Part shown: positions 27,965-36,768 of the stretch, in pieces | How the letters are laid out: each line of letters starts with the position of its first letter | Numbering within the stretch: the stretch's first letter is position 1 | Source of the DNA: Treponema sp. | GTDB taxonomy: Bacteria > Spirochaetota > Spirochaetia > Treponematales > Treponemataceae | Direction: 5' to 3' | Length of the DNA stretch: 64,000 bases | Assembly: GCA_017934745.1 (NCBI GenBank) | Contig: JAGBIY010000064.1 | Span: 62,001-126,000, forward strand | The notes under the pieces: generated by a model | Databases searched by the model: none | What the model saw: the letters and a program-made list of their open reading frames with translations, nothing else | What the model was told of the DNA's origin: nothing | Translations under genes and position numbers: made by a program

Positions 27965-28705
27965 TCACCTCGTCTTCATCCATTCAAGATAAACCTTGTG
28001 GACATCTTTCGGAGTGCCTTCCATCTCTATGTGCCCATCCTTTATCCAGATGGAGCGGTCGCAGATTTTTTCTATCTGACTGAGAGAATGGGAAACAATG
28101 ACGATGGTGCAGCCGCCCTCCTTTATCTCCACGAGTTTCTTGAAGCACTTGTCCTGGAAGGCCTGGTCGCCGACGGCGAGAATCTCGTCGATGAAAAGAA
28201 CCTCTGCCTCCACGTTTATCGCCACGGAAAAGGCCAACCTCATGTACATTCCAGATGAATAGGTGCGGACAGGATTGTCTATGAACTGCTCAAGCTCAGA
28301 GAATTTGATTATCTCGTCAACCTTAGCGTCTATTTCCTTCTTCGTGAGGCCGAAAATCGACGCGTTTATGTAGATGTTCTCCCTGCCGCTCATGTCGGGG
28401 TGGAAGCCCGCCCCAAGTTCGATGAGGGCGGAGACCTTTCCATTGACCTCGACAGTGCCGGACGACGGATACATGATTTTCGTCAAGAGTTTGAGCGTGG
28501 TGCTCTTTCCGCAGCCGTTGTTTCCTATGAGCCCCACGGCCTCCCCCTTCTTTATGGAAAAGCTTATGCCGTCAAGGACGACCCGGTTCTCATATTTGTT
28601 TCGCCCCCAAAAAAGGATCTTGTCCTTTAGGGACTTTCCTTTGTCGTGGTAGACCTTGAATTTCTTCACCAGATTTTTGACTTCAATAGAATTCTGTCCA
28701 TCCAT
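27965..28705 (-). CDS. ABC exporter ATPase (Wzt/TagH-like, no C-terminal sugar-binding domain)
   Basis: 246 residues: Walker A GLIGNNGCGKSTTLKLL, signature YSSGMYMRLAFSVA, Walker B VLFIDEILAVGD and H-loop VIVSHSL. It energises export of a lipid-linked polysaccharide across the inner membrane with the permease encoded directly upstream. The chain ends soon after the ATPase core (GTPKDVHKVYLEWM), so it lacks the carbohydrate-binding C-terminal domain of O9a-type Wzt and resembles KpsT or RfbB/TagH-minimal forms. The permease stop is 3 bp upstream. Confidence 0.9.
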   Translation of the reverse strand: MDGQNSIEVKNLVKKFKVYHDKGKSLKDKILFWGRNKYENRVVLDGISFSIKKGEAVGLIGNNGCGKSTTLKLLTKIMYPSSGTVEVNGKVSALIELGAGFHPDMSGRENIYINASIFGLTKKEIDAKVDEIIKFSELEQFIDNPVRTYSSGMYMRLAFSVAINVEAEVLFIDEILAVGDQAFQDKCFKKLVEIKEGGCTIVIVSHSLSQIEKICDRSIWIKDGHIEMEGTPKDVHKVYLEWMKTR

Positions 28706-28708
28706 AAC

Positions 28709-29485
28709 CTACAACTCCTCCGCGAAGCCCTTCTGGAGCCTGGAAAAAATGAACTCGCCAAGAACGAGGACCACCAAGCCAGAGCATACTGCAAGTCCAA
28801 GAGTCGAAAGCTCGGGGACTGTCTTGTAGTAGAGAATCGACCTATAGCACTCGATTACAGAAGCCATCGGATTCATGTTGAAGATGACTTTGTACTCTTC
28901 CGGGATTCGGGAGGAAGAATACATTACGGGAGTCAGGAACTGAAAAAGAAGAGCAAGTATGCCCAGTATGTGCTCCAAATCCCTGATGTAGACTGTCAAT
29001 GCAGAAAAGAGCAAGGTAACTCCAAGACAAAGGAGAAATTCAACCGCAAAAACCACAGGCAAATAAAGGAGCGCCACGGGATTCACGCCGAAACCGGAAA
29101 AAACAAGCACTGCGAAGACGACGATGAAGCTGTAGAGCATATTCACGAACGCGCTGACGACGAACGAAATAGGAAGGACCTCGCGCGGAAAGTAGATTTT
29201 AGTGACCATAGCCCCGGAAGCGACAATGCTGTTGCATCCTGCAGCAAGGCAAGAGCTGAAAAACATCCACGGCACGAGAGCCACGAAGAGGAAAATATAG
29301 TATTTTTCGACCTCGGAATTCAAAATGACCGAAAAAAGCAGGGTGTAGACTCCGAGTTGCAAAAGCGGATTCAAAAATGTCCACAAAAAGCCAAGAACAG
29401 ACCCCTTGTAGCGTCCACGTATTTCCCTGTGCACCAAGCCGGCAATCATCTGCCGGTATTTAAATAAATTCTTGAAAAGGCTCAT
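28709..29485 (-). CDS. ABC exporter permease (Wzm/TagG-like)
   Basis: 258 residues, ABC-2 type, six helices. The N-terminal KYRQMIAGLVHREIRGRYKG amphipathic region and GSVLGFLWTFLNPLLQL are typical of polysaccharide exporters, as is the late VMYSSSRIPEEYKVIFNMNP. The start at ATG 29485 is preferred over the upstream TTG because a TTGATA-17-TACAAT promoter lies 9 nt before it. Together with the ATPase it exports a complete polysaccharide chain. The window also encodes two Wzx flippases, so at least two export routes coexist. Confidence 0.9.
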   Translation of the reverse strand: MSLFKNLFKYRQMIAGLVHREIRGRYKGSVLGFLWTFLNPLLQLGVYTLLFSVILNSEVEKYYIFLFVALVPWMFFSSCLAAGCNSIVASGAMVTKIYFPREVLPISFVVSAFVNMLYSFIVVFAVLVFSGFGVNPVALLYLPVVFAVEFLLCLGVTLLFSALTVYIRDLEHILGILALLFQFLTPVMYSSSRIPEEYKVIFNMNPMASVIECYRSILYYKTVPELSTLGLAVCSGLVVLVLGEFIFSRLQKGFAEEL

Positions 29486-29494
29486 AAGATAGTT

Positions 29495-29523
29495 ATTGTA
29501 TCCCAAGGAAAAACCTATATCAA
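29495..29523 (-). promoter_or_regulatory. Promoter of the ABC exporter operon
   Basis: On the minus strand: TTGATA (29518-29523), 17 bp, TACAAT (29495-29500), 9 nt before ATG 29485. There is no Shine-Dalgarno in the gap, so the mRNA would be leaderless or nearly so. Confidence 0.6.
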
Positions 29524-29550
29524 CAAGTGAATACAAGGAATATAAAAAAA

Positions 29551-29559
29551 TGTTATAAT
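29551..29559 (+). promoter_or_regulatory. Extended -10 promoter of the rightward GT operon
   Basis: TGTTATAAT, a perfect extended -10 element. A GGGGGAG ribosome site and ATG 29597 follow. No good -35 is seen, which extended -10 promoters tolerate. The intergenic region thus holds two diverging promoters. Confidence 0.5.
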
Positions 29560-29596
29560 GAAAAAAAACAAAACCGGGGGAGCGCGGCGAAAAGCT

Positions 29597-30589
29597 ATGA
29601 CAAAAACAATAACTTTCAGCATTGCCGCTTACAATGCAGAAAAAACTTTGGGAAAATGCCTTGACAGCTTTCTATCACTCAAAAACAAAGCAGCTGTCGA
29701 AGTCCTCATAATCGACGACGGCTCGACAGACTCGACAGCGGCCATGGCGGAGCGATACGAAAAAGACAATCCAGAACTGTTCAAGCTCATAAAAAAGGAG
29801 AACGGAGGCCACGGCTCAACAATCAACACAGGAATGCAGAAGGCAAGAGGAAAATACTTCAGACCCATAGACAGCGATGACTGGGTCTCGCCATCGACCG
29901 ACAAAATAATCGAAGAAATCGGAGGCAAGGATTTTGACTCAATCGTATGTGATTTTCTGATAAACCATCTGAAAGACGGAAAGGAGGAGACGCACGCATA
30001 CAGTTTTCTGGAGGGAAATGCCACCCACTCATTTTCAAGCAGAGAGGACTGGCCATCGACTTTCCCCTACCATTCGATATTCTACAAGACCGAAATTCTT
30101 AGGAAGAACAAAATCCACTTTGAGGAGAAGTGCTTCTACGAGGATTCGGAATACACATTGTACCCGCTCCCCTTTTGCGAGAGTTTCTTCTATATAAACA
30201 AACCATTGTACGTCTATACGCTCGGAAGCTCCGAGCAATCAGTGTCGTTCAGGAACGTCGTAAGACACATTGGCAACCAGGAAAAAATACTTGAAAAGCT
30301 TTTTGACTTTTTCACGAGATACGAAAAAACCGATAAGAATGTATATTATCGAAAGAGAATATTCGAAGTGTTGAATTTCTACTACAAGGCGACGATGCAA
30401 AAAGACTGGTACGAAGACAGAAGCATGCAGGAGAGAAAAAAAACGTTCTTCGAAAGGCTTGAGAAAATCAACTCAGGACTTTTTTTGTCCTATGTTGGCG
30501 AAACGAAGCTCAGGAAGATCCAGCATCTGACAAACTACAGAATCGACTGGCTGATAGCGAAAATTTACAATTTTTTGAAAAGAAAGTAG
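29597..30589 (+). CDS. GT2 glycosyltransferase
   Basis: 330 residues, GT-A fold: TITFSIAAYNAEKTLGKCLD, VLIIDDGSTDSTAAMAERY, NGGHGSTINTGMQKARGKYF, RPIDSDDWV (the metal-binding D-x-D) and KCFYEDSEYTLYPL for the acceptor-side acidic motif. It adds a hexose-type sugar at the cytoplasmic membrane face. It is the first gene of the operon that continues with the tandem GT2 and GT4 genes. An upstream in-frame ATG at 29558 overlaps the TATAAT box and is therefore unlikely. Confidence 0.85.
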   Translation: MTKTITFSIAAYNAEKTLGKCLDSFLSLKNKAAVEVLIIDDGSTDSTAAMAERYEKDNPELFKLIKKENGGHGSTINTGMQKARGKYFRPIDSDDWVSPSTDKIIEEIGGKDFDSIVCDFLINHLKDGKEETHAYSFLEGNATHSFSSREDWPSTFPYHSIFYKTEILRKNKIHFEEKCFYEDSEYTLYPLPFCESFFYINKPLYVYTLGSSEQSVSFRNVVRHIGNQEKILEKLFDFFTRYEKTDKNVYYRKRIFEVLNFYYKATMQKDWYEDRSMQERKKTFFERLEKINSGLFLSYVGETKLRKIQHLTNYRIDWLIAKIYNFLKRK

Positions 30590-30601
30590 GGAGAGAGAAC
30601 A

Positions 30602-32551
30602 ATGCCACAAACTCCATACATATCCGTAATCGCGGCCGTATACAACACGGAGCCTTTCTTGATGCGTTTCATGGAATCGCTCATATCCCAATCCTTCAAG
30701 GATTTCGAGCTCATACTCGTGAACGACGCGTCGGTCGACGGCTCAAAGGAGATATGCGAAGTCTACGAAAGAGAATATCCGTTCATACACTTGCATTCGC
30801 ACGAAAAGAACATGGGACTAGCGGCAGCCAGGCAGACAGGATTGGACCACGCCACTGGACGATATGTCATTTTCATGGACAGTGATGACTTTTCCGCCCC
30901 TGATGCACTCAAAACGATGAGCGAAAGAACAAAAAAGACGGACTGCGACATATTATGCACGGATGTCTTTTACGACTACAAAGATTACGCTAAGCACACA
31001 AGCTGCAAATACGGTTCGAACAACGAAAGCATAATAAGAGCGGTGCTGAACAACACGATAGGATGCTGTGGGCAGTACACAAGGCTCGTAAAACGCTCGC
31101 TACTCACGGAGAACGGCATCCGGTTCACGCCCGGAATAGACATGTTCGAGGACAGGGTTTTCGCTGTGAAGCTCTTCTACTACGCAAAGAGAATCGAATA
31201 CATCAGCAAGCCGCTCTACCACTATGTCCAGTACAATTTTTCATCAATAACGAAAAAGCTCAACGAAAAGACGTTGGCCGACATGAAAAAGGCGGAAGAA
31301 GAGATAGAGGCATTCCTTTGCAGCAAGACGGACACATTCAAGAAGGACCTGCTCGACTTCAAGTGCTACATAAAATTCCTGATTTGGCTCGACGCGGAGC
31401 AGCGGCTAAAAAATTACTCAAAGACAATTTTTCCGGAAGCCACAAGGCACGTATTGGCCACAAAGAGCATACCAAAATTTCATACAAAGTTGATTTTTTA
31501 TCTCTATTGTAAAAATTTGAGTTTTTTTTCAAATCTATTAAAATTTGCCGTGTTAAAATTGAAAAAGATGAAATTCTTTATGAAAGAAGAAGACACGGAT
31601 TTGACAGAGAAAAAACAGACAGCCATTTTCAGCAAACAAAAAAAATTCGACGTGAGCGTGATAATAGTGAACTACAACACGAGGGAGCTTTTGAGGAACT
31701 GTCTTGACTCTTTGTACAGTCAGACGAGGGGAATCTCTTTCGAGACCTTCGTGTCGGACAACGGCTCGAAAGACGGCTCCACAGAAATGGTCGCGCGGGA
31801 ATTTCCAGAGGTCAAGATAATCGAGAACAACGCGAACTTGGGCTTCGGAGCCGCCAACAACAGGGCGTTGAAAGTTGCCAGCGGAAAATACATCTTCTAC
31901 CTCAATTCGGACACGGTTGTCCTCAACAACGCCGTCAAAATCTTTTTCGACTATTGGGAAAACGAAAGGACCGGAGACAAACTCGGAGCCATCGGAGGCA
32001 ACCTTCTCGACGAGAACAACCGAATCATACACTCGGCCGGCTACTTCAGGTCGATAAACGCGGAGATAAAAGACGCATTTCTGGATTTGCTCCGCTCCTA
32101 CAAGCTCATAATTCCGTTCTTAAAGAGCATGAAACTCGGAAAGGAGCCTCCTGCGCAGGAAAAGAGACTCGGCCCCGTAGACTACATAACGGGAGCCGAC
32201 CTGTTCGTGAAAAACGACGAGTACGCGGAATTCGACGAGCGGTACTTCCTGTACTATGAAGAAACGGACATGCAGAAAAGAATGGAGCTTGACGGGAAAG
32301 CGAGGGTGCTGATAGACGGACCCCTCATCCAGCATCTGAAAGGAAGCTCGAATTCAGCAAAGAACCCATTGAATTTCTACAAGAGCGTCTCGAAAATCAA
32401 CACGTTCCTCTCATGCTGCAAGTTCCAGAAGAAATTCAACAAAAATCCCGTCAGACTCCTCCTGTTGAAATTGATAATAACGCTCCATTGGCTCAACCCC
32501 GGTCTGGTGGGAAAGACAGGAGGGCACATAGAGGAACTTTGGCGTATATGA
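30602..32551 (+). CDS. Two-domain GT2-GT2 glycosyltransferase
   Basis: 649 residues containing two complete GT2 catalytic domains. First (1-~320): ISVIAAVYNTEPFLMRFMES, LVNDASVDGSK and FMDSDDFSAPD. Second (~345-600): VSVIIVNYNTRELLRNCLDS, VSDNGSKDGS, NLGFGAANNRALK, FYLNSDTVVL and DYITGADLFV with FLYYEETDM, which is the rhamnosyltransferase (WbbL/RfbF-like) pattern. It likely adds two consecutive sugars with fixed order; the second could use dTDP-rhamnose or a similar donor. The linker (DLTEKKQTAIFSKQKK) is polar. RBS GGGAG before ATG. Confidence 0.88.
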   Translation: MPQTPYISVIAAVYNTEPFLMRFMESLISQSFKDFELILVNDASVDGSKEICEVYEREYPFIHLHSHEKNMGLAAARQTGLDHATGRYVIFMDSDDFSAPDALKTMSERTKKTDCDILCTDVFYDYKDYAKHTSCKYGSNNESIIRAVLNNTIGCCGQYTRLVKRSLLTENGIRFTPGIDMFEDRVFAVKLFYYAKRIEYISKPLYHYVQYNFSSITKKLNEKTLADMKKAEEEIEAFLCSKTDTFKKDLLDFKCYIKFLIWLDAEQRLKNYSKTIFPEATRHVLATKSIPKFHTKLIFYLYCKNLSFFSNLLKFAVLKLKKMKFFMKEEDTDLTEKKQTAIFSKQKKFDVSVIIVNYNTRELLRNCLDSLYSQTRGISFETFVSDNGSKDGSTEMVAREFPEVKIIENNANLGFGAANNRALKVASGKYIFYLNSDTVVLNNAVKIFFDYWENERTGDKLGAIGGNLLDENNRIIHSAGYFRSINAEIKDAFLDLLRSYKLIIPFLKSMKLGKEPPAQEKRLGPVDYITGADLFVKNDEYAEFDERYFLYYEETDMQKRMELDGKARVLIDGPLIQHLKGSSNSAKNPLNFYKSVSKINTFLSCCKFQKKFNKNPVRLLLLKLIITLHWLNPGLVGKTGGHIEELWRI

Positions 32552-32587
32552 CGGAAGCACAGACAGAAGAAATTCCAGGAGGAAAAA

Positions 32588-33778
32588 ATGAAACTTCTAT
32601 ATGACTTGAGCGCGACGCAGCCCTCCCCGGAAAGCCGATTCCACGGAGGGGGAGCATACGGAGAGGTCCTCTTCTTCAAGCTGCTAGAGCACACCGAAGA
32701 GGCCACGCTGGTCTGCTACTACGACGCATCCTCGTACATCAACCCGGACATACTCAAGGCGGCGAACGAAAGAGGAATAAAGGTCTACGACATCAATGAA
32801 AAGTCGGTCGCTCAGATAGTCCAAGAGGAAAAAATCGACAGGCTGTATTCGGCCATGCTCAACTTGAACCAGGGGATTCCCCTTGGAAAAATCCAGGTCT
32901 ACACGACCGTCCACGGTCTCAGGACTCTTGAGATGCCCTTCGACCCGATAATGCTCAAATACGCGTCGAACATGAAGGAGAAAATCAAATTCCGGCTTTT
33001 CATGGGGGCAGCAAAGAACTATTACCTGAAAAAATTGAGAATCATAAACGGCAGGCTCGTGACAGACAATCGCATAAAGGTCATAACGATTTCGGAGCAC
33101 TCTCTGGCCTCGATAAAATCATTCTATCCTGAACTGAAGGACTCGCGCATTCCCGTCTTCGCCTCCCCCACTTTCGCCCAGCTCGACAATTATTCTCCGG
33201 TAGATGAAAATTCAAAATTGAGCGCCGACGACCTGCACAGGGAAAAAATCACTGAAAAAAAATTCTTTCTGCTGACGAGCGCGGCCAGGTGGGCGAAAAA
33301 CGCATTGAGAGCCGTCTGGGCGTTGGACCAGTTGTTCGACGACGGATTCGCCCCGGACTTCAAGGCCGTAGTCACAGGAGTCACGAACGAAAAAATCTTC
33401 GCAAAGGGACTGAGGCACCCGGAGCGTTTCGCATTCATGGAATACGTAGAGAGGGACTTTCTTGAACTCTTGACGAAGAAAGCCTACGCATTCGTCTATC
33501 CGTCGCTCAACGAGGGATTCGGCTACCCGCCTGTCGAGTCCATGAAATACGGTGTTCCCGTGGCGGCTAGCGGAAGCACGTCGATTCCCGAAGTCTGCGG
33601 AGACGCGGCAATATACTTCGACCCGCGTTCCGTCTCCGAGATGAAGAACAGGCTCGTTCAGCTGCTGGACAAAAGAGTATACGAGGAATACTCGAAACGC
33701 GCAAAAGCCCGCTACGAAATCGTCGCAAAAAAACAGAAAGAAGATTTGGCGAAACTCGCGGAATACGTCATCAGATAG
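32588..33778 (+). CDS. GT4 glycosyltransferase
   Basis: 396 residues, GT-B. The front HGGGAYGEVLFFKLLE is the acceptor loop of mannosyltransferase-like GT4; QVYTTVHGLRTLEMP contains the conserved His; ITISEHSLASI and YPSLNEGFGYPPVESMKYGVPV (E-x7-E), SGSTSIPEVCGDAAIYFDP complete the donor site. RBS AGGAGG. It ends by overlapping the 3' end of the oppositely transcribed nucleotidyltransferase by 8 bp, so no terminator separates them. Confidence 0.87.
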   Translation: MKLLYDLSATQPSPESRFHGGGAYGEVLFFKLLEHTEEATLVCYYDASSYINPDILKAANERGIKVYDINEKSVAQIVQEEKIDRLYSAMLNLNQGIPLGKIQVYTTVHGLRTLEMPFDPIMLKYASNMKEKIKFRLFMGAAKNYYLKKLRIINGRLVTDNRIKVITISEHSLASIKSFYPELKDSRIPVFASPTFAQLDNYSPVDENSKLSADDLHREKITEKKFFLLTSAARWAKNALRAVWALDQLFDDGFAPDFKAVVTGVTNEKIFAKGLRHPERFAFMEYVERDFLELLTKKAYAFVYPSLNEGFGYPPVESMKYGVPVAASGSTSIPEVCGDAAIYFDPRSVSEMKNRLVQLLDKRVYEEYSKRAKARYEIVAKKQKEDLAKLAEYVIR

Positions 33779-34523
33779 AGGAATCCCTTCGCGCTTCCTC
33801 GTAGCTCCTCATGTCGCCAATGTCGCGCCGTTTCCCGCCCATGAGCCAGGCGTGCACGGGGCGGACGGAGCAGAACCAGGCTATGAAGTCGCCGGGAGCG
33901 TCGGTTCCGCAGATTTGTTTTCCTTCGGAATCAAGAGAGCAGGCTTTTTTTATGTAGGGCAAGTCGTCTTTCGTGTATATGTAGAAAGGGGGAACCGCCC
34001 AGGAGGACTCAGGCTCGGCGGGCTTCTCCTGCATCTTCAGCACGCGGTCGCCTTCATCGATGGTGGCGACTCCGGTTTTCCGAAGCCGACTCTTCAAAGG
34101 CTCGAAATGGCGCATTATGCAGGCGGTGTTTTTCTTCCTTTGATACTCGACGAACCCGCGCAAGGAAAAATCGAGCAGGTTGTCGCCGGCCAGCACCAAT
34201 ATGTCTTCGTCCACGCCGCAGCTTTCAATCGCAAAGAGGATGTCCCTCACCGCGCCGAGCCTGTTCGAGTTCTCGGTGGAGCCGTCGTCTATCACAGCGA
34301 CCTTTTTATTGAAAGAGCGGGAACGCTTCCAGTCCTCAAAATGAGAAATGAACTTGTGGTTCGAGACGACAATGTGCCCGTCGATTTCATCAAGGGAGTC
34401 GATGTCGTCAACAAGCCTGTCCAATATGGTGGAAGCGCCTATCTTCAACAAGGGCTTCGGAAAATTCTCAGTCAATGGATAAAGCCGGGTCGCGTATCCA
34501 GCCGCCAAAATTATAGATTTCAT
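33771..34523 (-). CDS. Sugar-1-phosphate nucleotidyltransferase
   Basis: 250 residues: IILAAGYATRLYPLTENFPKP is the nucleotide-binding loop (a variant of G-x-G-T-R-L), LVLAGDNLLDFS gives the metal aspartate, and VLKMQEKPAE the sugar site. It joins a sugar-1-phosphate with NTP to make an NDP-sugar. Its ATG overlaps the stop of the kinase gene (ATGA), so it probably uses that kinase's product, for example GalA-1-phosphate to an NDP-GalA. Length is near that of small RmlA/GlmU-N-like enzymes. The exact sugar and base are not determinable. Confidence 0.82.
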   Translation of the reverse strand: MKSIILAAGYATRLYPLTENFPKPLLKIGASTILDRLVDDIDSLDEIDGHIVVSNHKFISHFEDWKRSRSFNKKVAVIDDGSTENSNRLGAVRDILFAIESCGVDEDILVLAGDNLLDFSLRGFVEYQRKKNTACIMRHFEPLKSRLRKTGVATIDEGDRVLKMQEKPAEPESSWAVPPFYIYTKDDLPYIKKACSLDSEGKQICGTDAPGDFIAWFCSVRPVHAWLMGGKRRDIGDMRSYEEARRDSSI

Positions 34524-35710
34524 AGACCTATACCGTCCGCCGTCCTGCAGAAATGAACGCTGAAATGCTCTTTCAAGTCAGGGAACCTTTTGAGATATTC
34601 ACTTGTCACCGCTGCCCTGATTTCCTCTTTTTTGGAAGGGTCGACTATGGCCATCGCGCATCCGTTGAATCCGGCTCCGCTGAACCTTCCCCCGTAGATT
34701 CCGTCTGTCCTCTCCATTATCTCATGGAGCGTCTTGAGCTCAAGGCTCCCCGTCTCGTACTTTTCGATTGAGGAACGACCGCTCTCGAAGACAATCCTTC
34801 CGAATTCGGCCAAGTCTCCGCTCTGGAAGGCCTTCACCCCCCTCTTCACCCTGTCCATCTCTCCGTAGAAATGCGCGGCGCGCTTGGCCCAGGTGCGGGG
34901 AAGGCAGTCCTTGTACTGCCGGTAGATTCCAGAAGGAACATCGCGCAAATAAGAATCGGCGAATTTTCCATACTCTAGGCGGGCGAAATCCTTGAGGGCG
35001 TAGCTCGCGGCCTTGCACTCGTCGACTCTCGTGTTGTAGGCGGAGCCGGCGAGCTTGCGCTCCACCCCGGAGAAAATCACGGCGATTTCGAATTCCGGCA
35101 TGTTCTTCGGAATCTGAATGAGCTTCGTCGAGTCGGTCTTCGTGTCGAGATAAAGGAGATGCCCCTCCTTGCAGTAGACCTCGCAGCTTTGGTCGAGTTT
35201 TCCTACATTCACGCCGATGTAGTTGCGCTCCTCGTCAATCGCTAGGTTTATCAGTTCCGGGCTGGCGAGGTTTATTCCGTTCAGGGAGGACAAGGCGCGG
35301 AGGTAGGTCAGAATCACGCTGGCGGAAGAGGAAAGCCCGCCACCAAGCACGGAGCCTTTAACGATGCCCTTTATCCCCTTCGTGATGCTGTAGGATTTTT
35401 TCAGCGTCTTCACGGCCCCGAAAAGGTAGTCAGCCCAGATGTACTGACGCTCATACTCCTCGTCTATGCCGCCGATAGCCTCTCCTCCGAAGTTTTCGGA
35501 ATAGACTTCGATGGAGCCGTCGTTGGTGGGGAAATAATCGAAATCGGTTCCGATATCCAAGGCGAAACCGGTCACAAGACCAAGCTGGTGGTCGATGTGG
35601 GCGCCGAGCGGGCATACCCTGTACGGGCAGAACGAATGGAAGACCTCAACGACCTCTCCGTCCTCCAATTTTCCATTGGCGATTGCGCTTCTAACAGATT
35701 CTTTTGACAT
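34520..35710 (-). CDS. GHMP kinase resembling galacturonokinase
   Basis: 396 residues. The first signature CPYRVCPLGAHIDHQLG replaces the bacterial galactokinase GRVNLIGEHTDY and matches what I recall of plant galacturonokinase (PYRICPLGAHIDHQ). The ATP loop is VLGGGLSSSASV, and the C-terminal SSIEKYETGSLELKTL, then YGGRFSGAGFNGCA, also resembles the plant enzyme. It would phosphorylate a hexuronic acid or galactose at C1 for salvage. It is the promoter-proximal gene of a two-gene operon with a nucleotidyltransferase. True galactokinase activity cannot be ruled out by sequence alone. Confidence 0.75.
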   Translation of the reverse strand: MSKESVRSAIANGKLEDGEVVEVFHSFCPYRVCPLGAHIDHQLGLVTGFALDIGTDFDYFPTNDGSIEVYSENFGGEAIGGIDEEYERQYIWADYLFGAVKTLKKSYSITKGIKGIVKGSVLGGGLSSSASVILTYLRALSSLNGINLASPELINLAIDEERNYIGVNVGKLDQSCEVYCKEGHLLYLDTKTDSTKLIQIPKNMPEFEIAVIFSGVERKLAGSAYNTRVDECKAASYALKDFARLEYGKFADSYLRDVPSGIYRQYKDCLPRTWAKRAAHFYGEMDRVKRGVKAFQSGDLAEFGRIVFESGRSSIEKYETGSLELKTLHEIMERTDGIYGGRFSGAGFNGCAMAIVDPSKKEEIRAAVTSEYLKRFPDLKEHFSVHFCRTADGIGL

Positions 35711-35732
35711 ATGAAGATTATATCAATATAAT
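35704..35732. promoter_or_regulatory. Overlapping divergent promoters in a 29-bp gap
   Basis: Plus strand: perfect TTGACA (35704-35709), 17 bp, perfect TATAAT (35727-35732), then 7 nt to ATG 35740. Minus strand: extended -10 TGATATAAT (TATAAT at 35717-35722), 6 nt before ATG 35710. Neither gene has a Shine-Dalgarno, so both transcripts appear leaderless and polymerases would exclude each other. Confidence 0.8.
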
Positions 35733-35739
35733 GGCTGTC

Positions 35740-36756
35740 ATGAAATACGTTTACGTTCTGACATCCACGCCAAAAGACTTGTACTACGAACAGGCGGTGA
35801 TGTCCGCATACTCGCTCAGAAGGCACATGCCGGAAGCGGAGATAATCATCCTGGTCGACGACAAGACAAAGGCCAGTTTCACGGAAGAGAACAAGAGAAC
35901 CGCCCTTGAAAAATACGCATCGAAAATCGTCAGCATTGACTTCGACGACGGCGTTCCAAACGTCGACCGCTCGAGGCTCATAAAGACTTCCATTCCAGAT
36001 TACGTCGACGGAAGCTTCCTATACATCGACTGCGACACCATAATCTGCGACGACCTGTCCGAAATCGAAAAGGCCGATGCTGTGACTGGCGGGGTTCTGG
36101 ACGGGCACTGCACTCTCGACGGGCACATCCACAAAAAATACTTCCTCGAAAGGGACAGAAAACTCGGCTTCTCGGGGACGAAGGCCCTGGGGGCGAACAT
36201 CAACGGCGGTTTGATTCTCGCGAAGGCGGAAACGGATGGGCAAAAGGCCGAGACGAGGGAGCTTTTCAGGCAGTGGAATGAAATCTGGAAATATTCGGCA
36301 TACGAGAAGCACGACAAGCACGACCAGAGCGCGCTGAACGAGGCGAATTTCCGCACGGGCCTCAAGATGAGGGCTCTCGACGGGGAATGGAACTGCCAGC
36401 CGAGCCACGGCGGCCTCGCTTTTTTAAAGGACGCGAAAATCATCCATTATTATTCGAGCGAGTTCAGCGGAAAAAGCTACATCCCGTACTACAAGCTCGC
36501 GGACAAGGCCGTGCAGAACCGAATAAAAGAAGCCGGCGACATCCCCGACGACATCAAGGAGATGATTGACGAGCCGAAATTCCTCTTCAATCCGGTCCAC
36601 CTCGTGAACGACAGCAGAATCGTCAGCATCATGCAGTCCCCGCTAACGTTCACACTGGCGGACCTGAAGGCGCACTGCCCCCCTCTCTTCAATTTTCTGG
36701 AAGCCCTCTGCGCGGGAGTCAGGGGAATCGGGAAGAAAATCATGGGGAAAAGATAG
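35740..36756 (+). CDS. GT8-like glycosyltransferase
   Basis: 338 residues: YVLTSTPKDLYYEQAVMSAYS opening, IIILVDD, then SFLYIDCDTIICDDLSEIE (D-x-D), NINGGLILAKAE, DQSALNEANF and AKIIHYYSSEF (metal-binding His), the order seen in GT8-type or nucleotide-diphospho-sugar transferases. ATG 35740 is chosen because a perfect promoter lies directly before it; the upstream TTG and ATG at 35704 and 35731 fall inside the promoter hexamers. It precedes the Dlt-like operon by 12 bp and may be its first gene. Confidence 0.8.
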   Translation: MKYVYVLTSTPKDLYYEQAVMSAYSLRRHMPEAEIIILVDDKTKASFTEENKRTALEKYASKIVSIDFDDGVPNVDRSRLIKTSIPDYVDGSFLYIDCDTIICDDLSEIEKADAVTGGVLDGHCTLDGHIHKKYFLERDRKLGFSGTKALGANINGGLILAKAETDGQKAETRELFRQWNEIWKYSAYEKHDKHDQSALNEANFRTGLKMRALDGEWNCQPSHGGLAFLKDAKIIHYYSSEFSGKSYIPYYKLADKAVQNRIKEAGDIPDDIKEMIDEPKFLFNPVHLVNDSRIVSIMQSPLTFTLADLKAHCPPLFNFLEALCAGVRGIGKKIMGKR

Positions 36757-36768
36757 AAGAGGAAAAAA

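Noticed and set aside
33852..34556. 234-codon plus-strand frame across the nucleotidyltransferase
   Set aside because: Antisense to a clear nucleotidyltransferase and overlapping the kinase end; no recognisable motif.
33852..36443. Extra long antisense frames in the GC-rich kinase/GT8 region
   Set aside because: High GC produces long open frames by chance; none has a start site, motif or consistent codon pattern.
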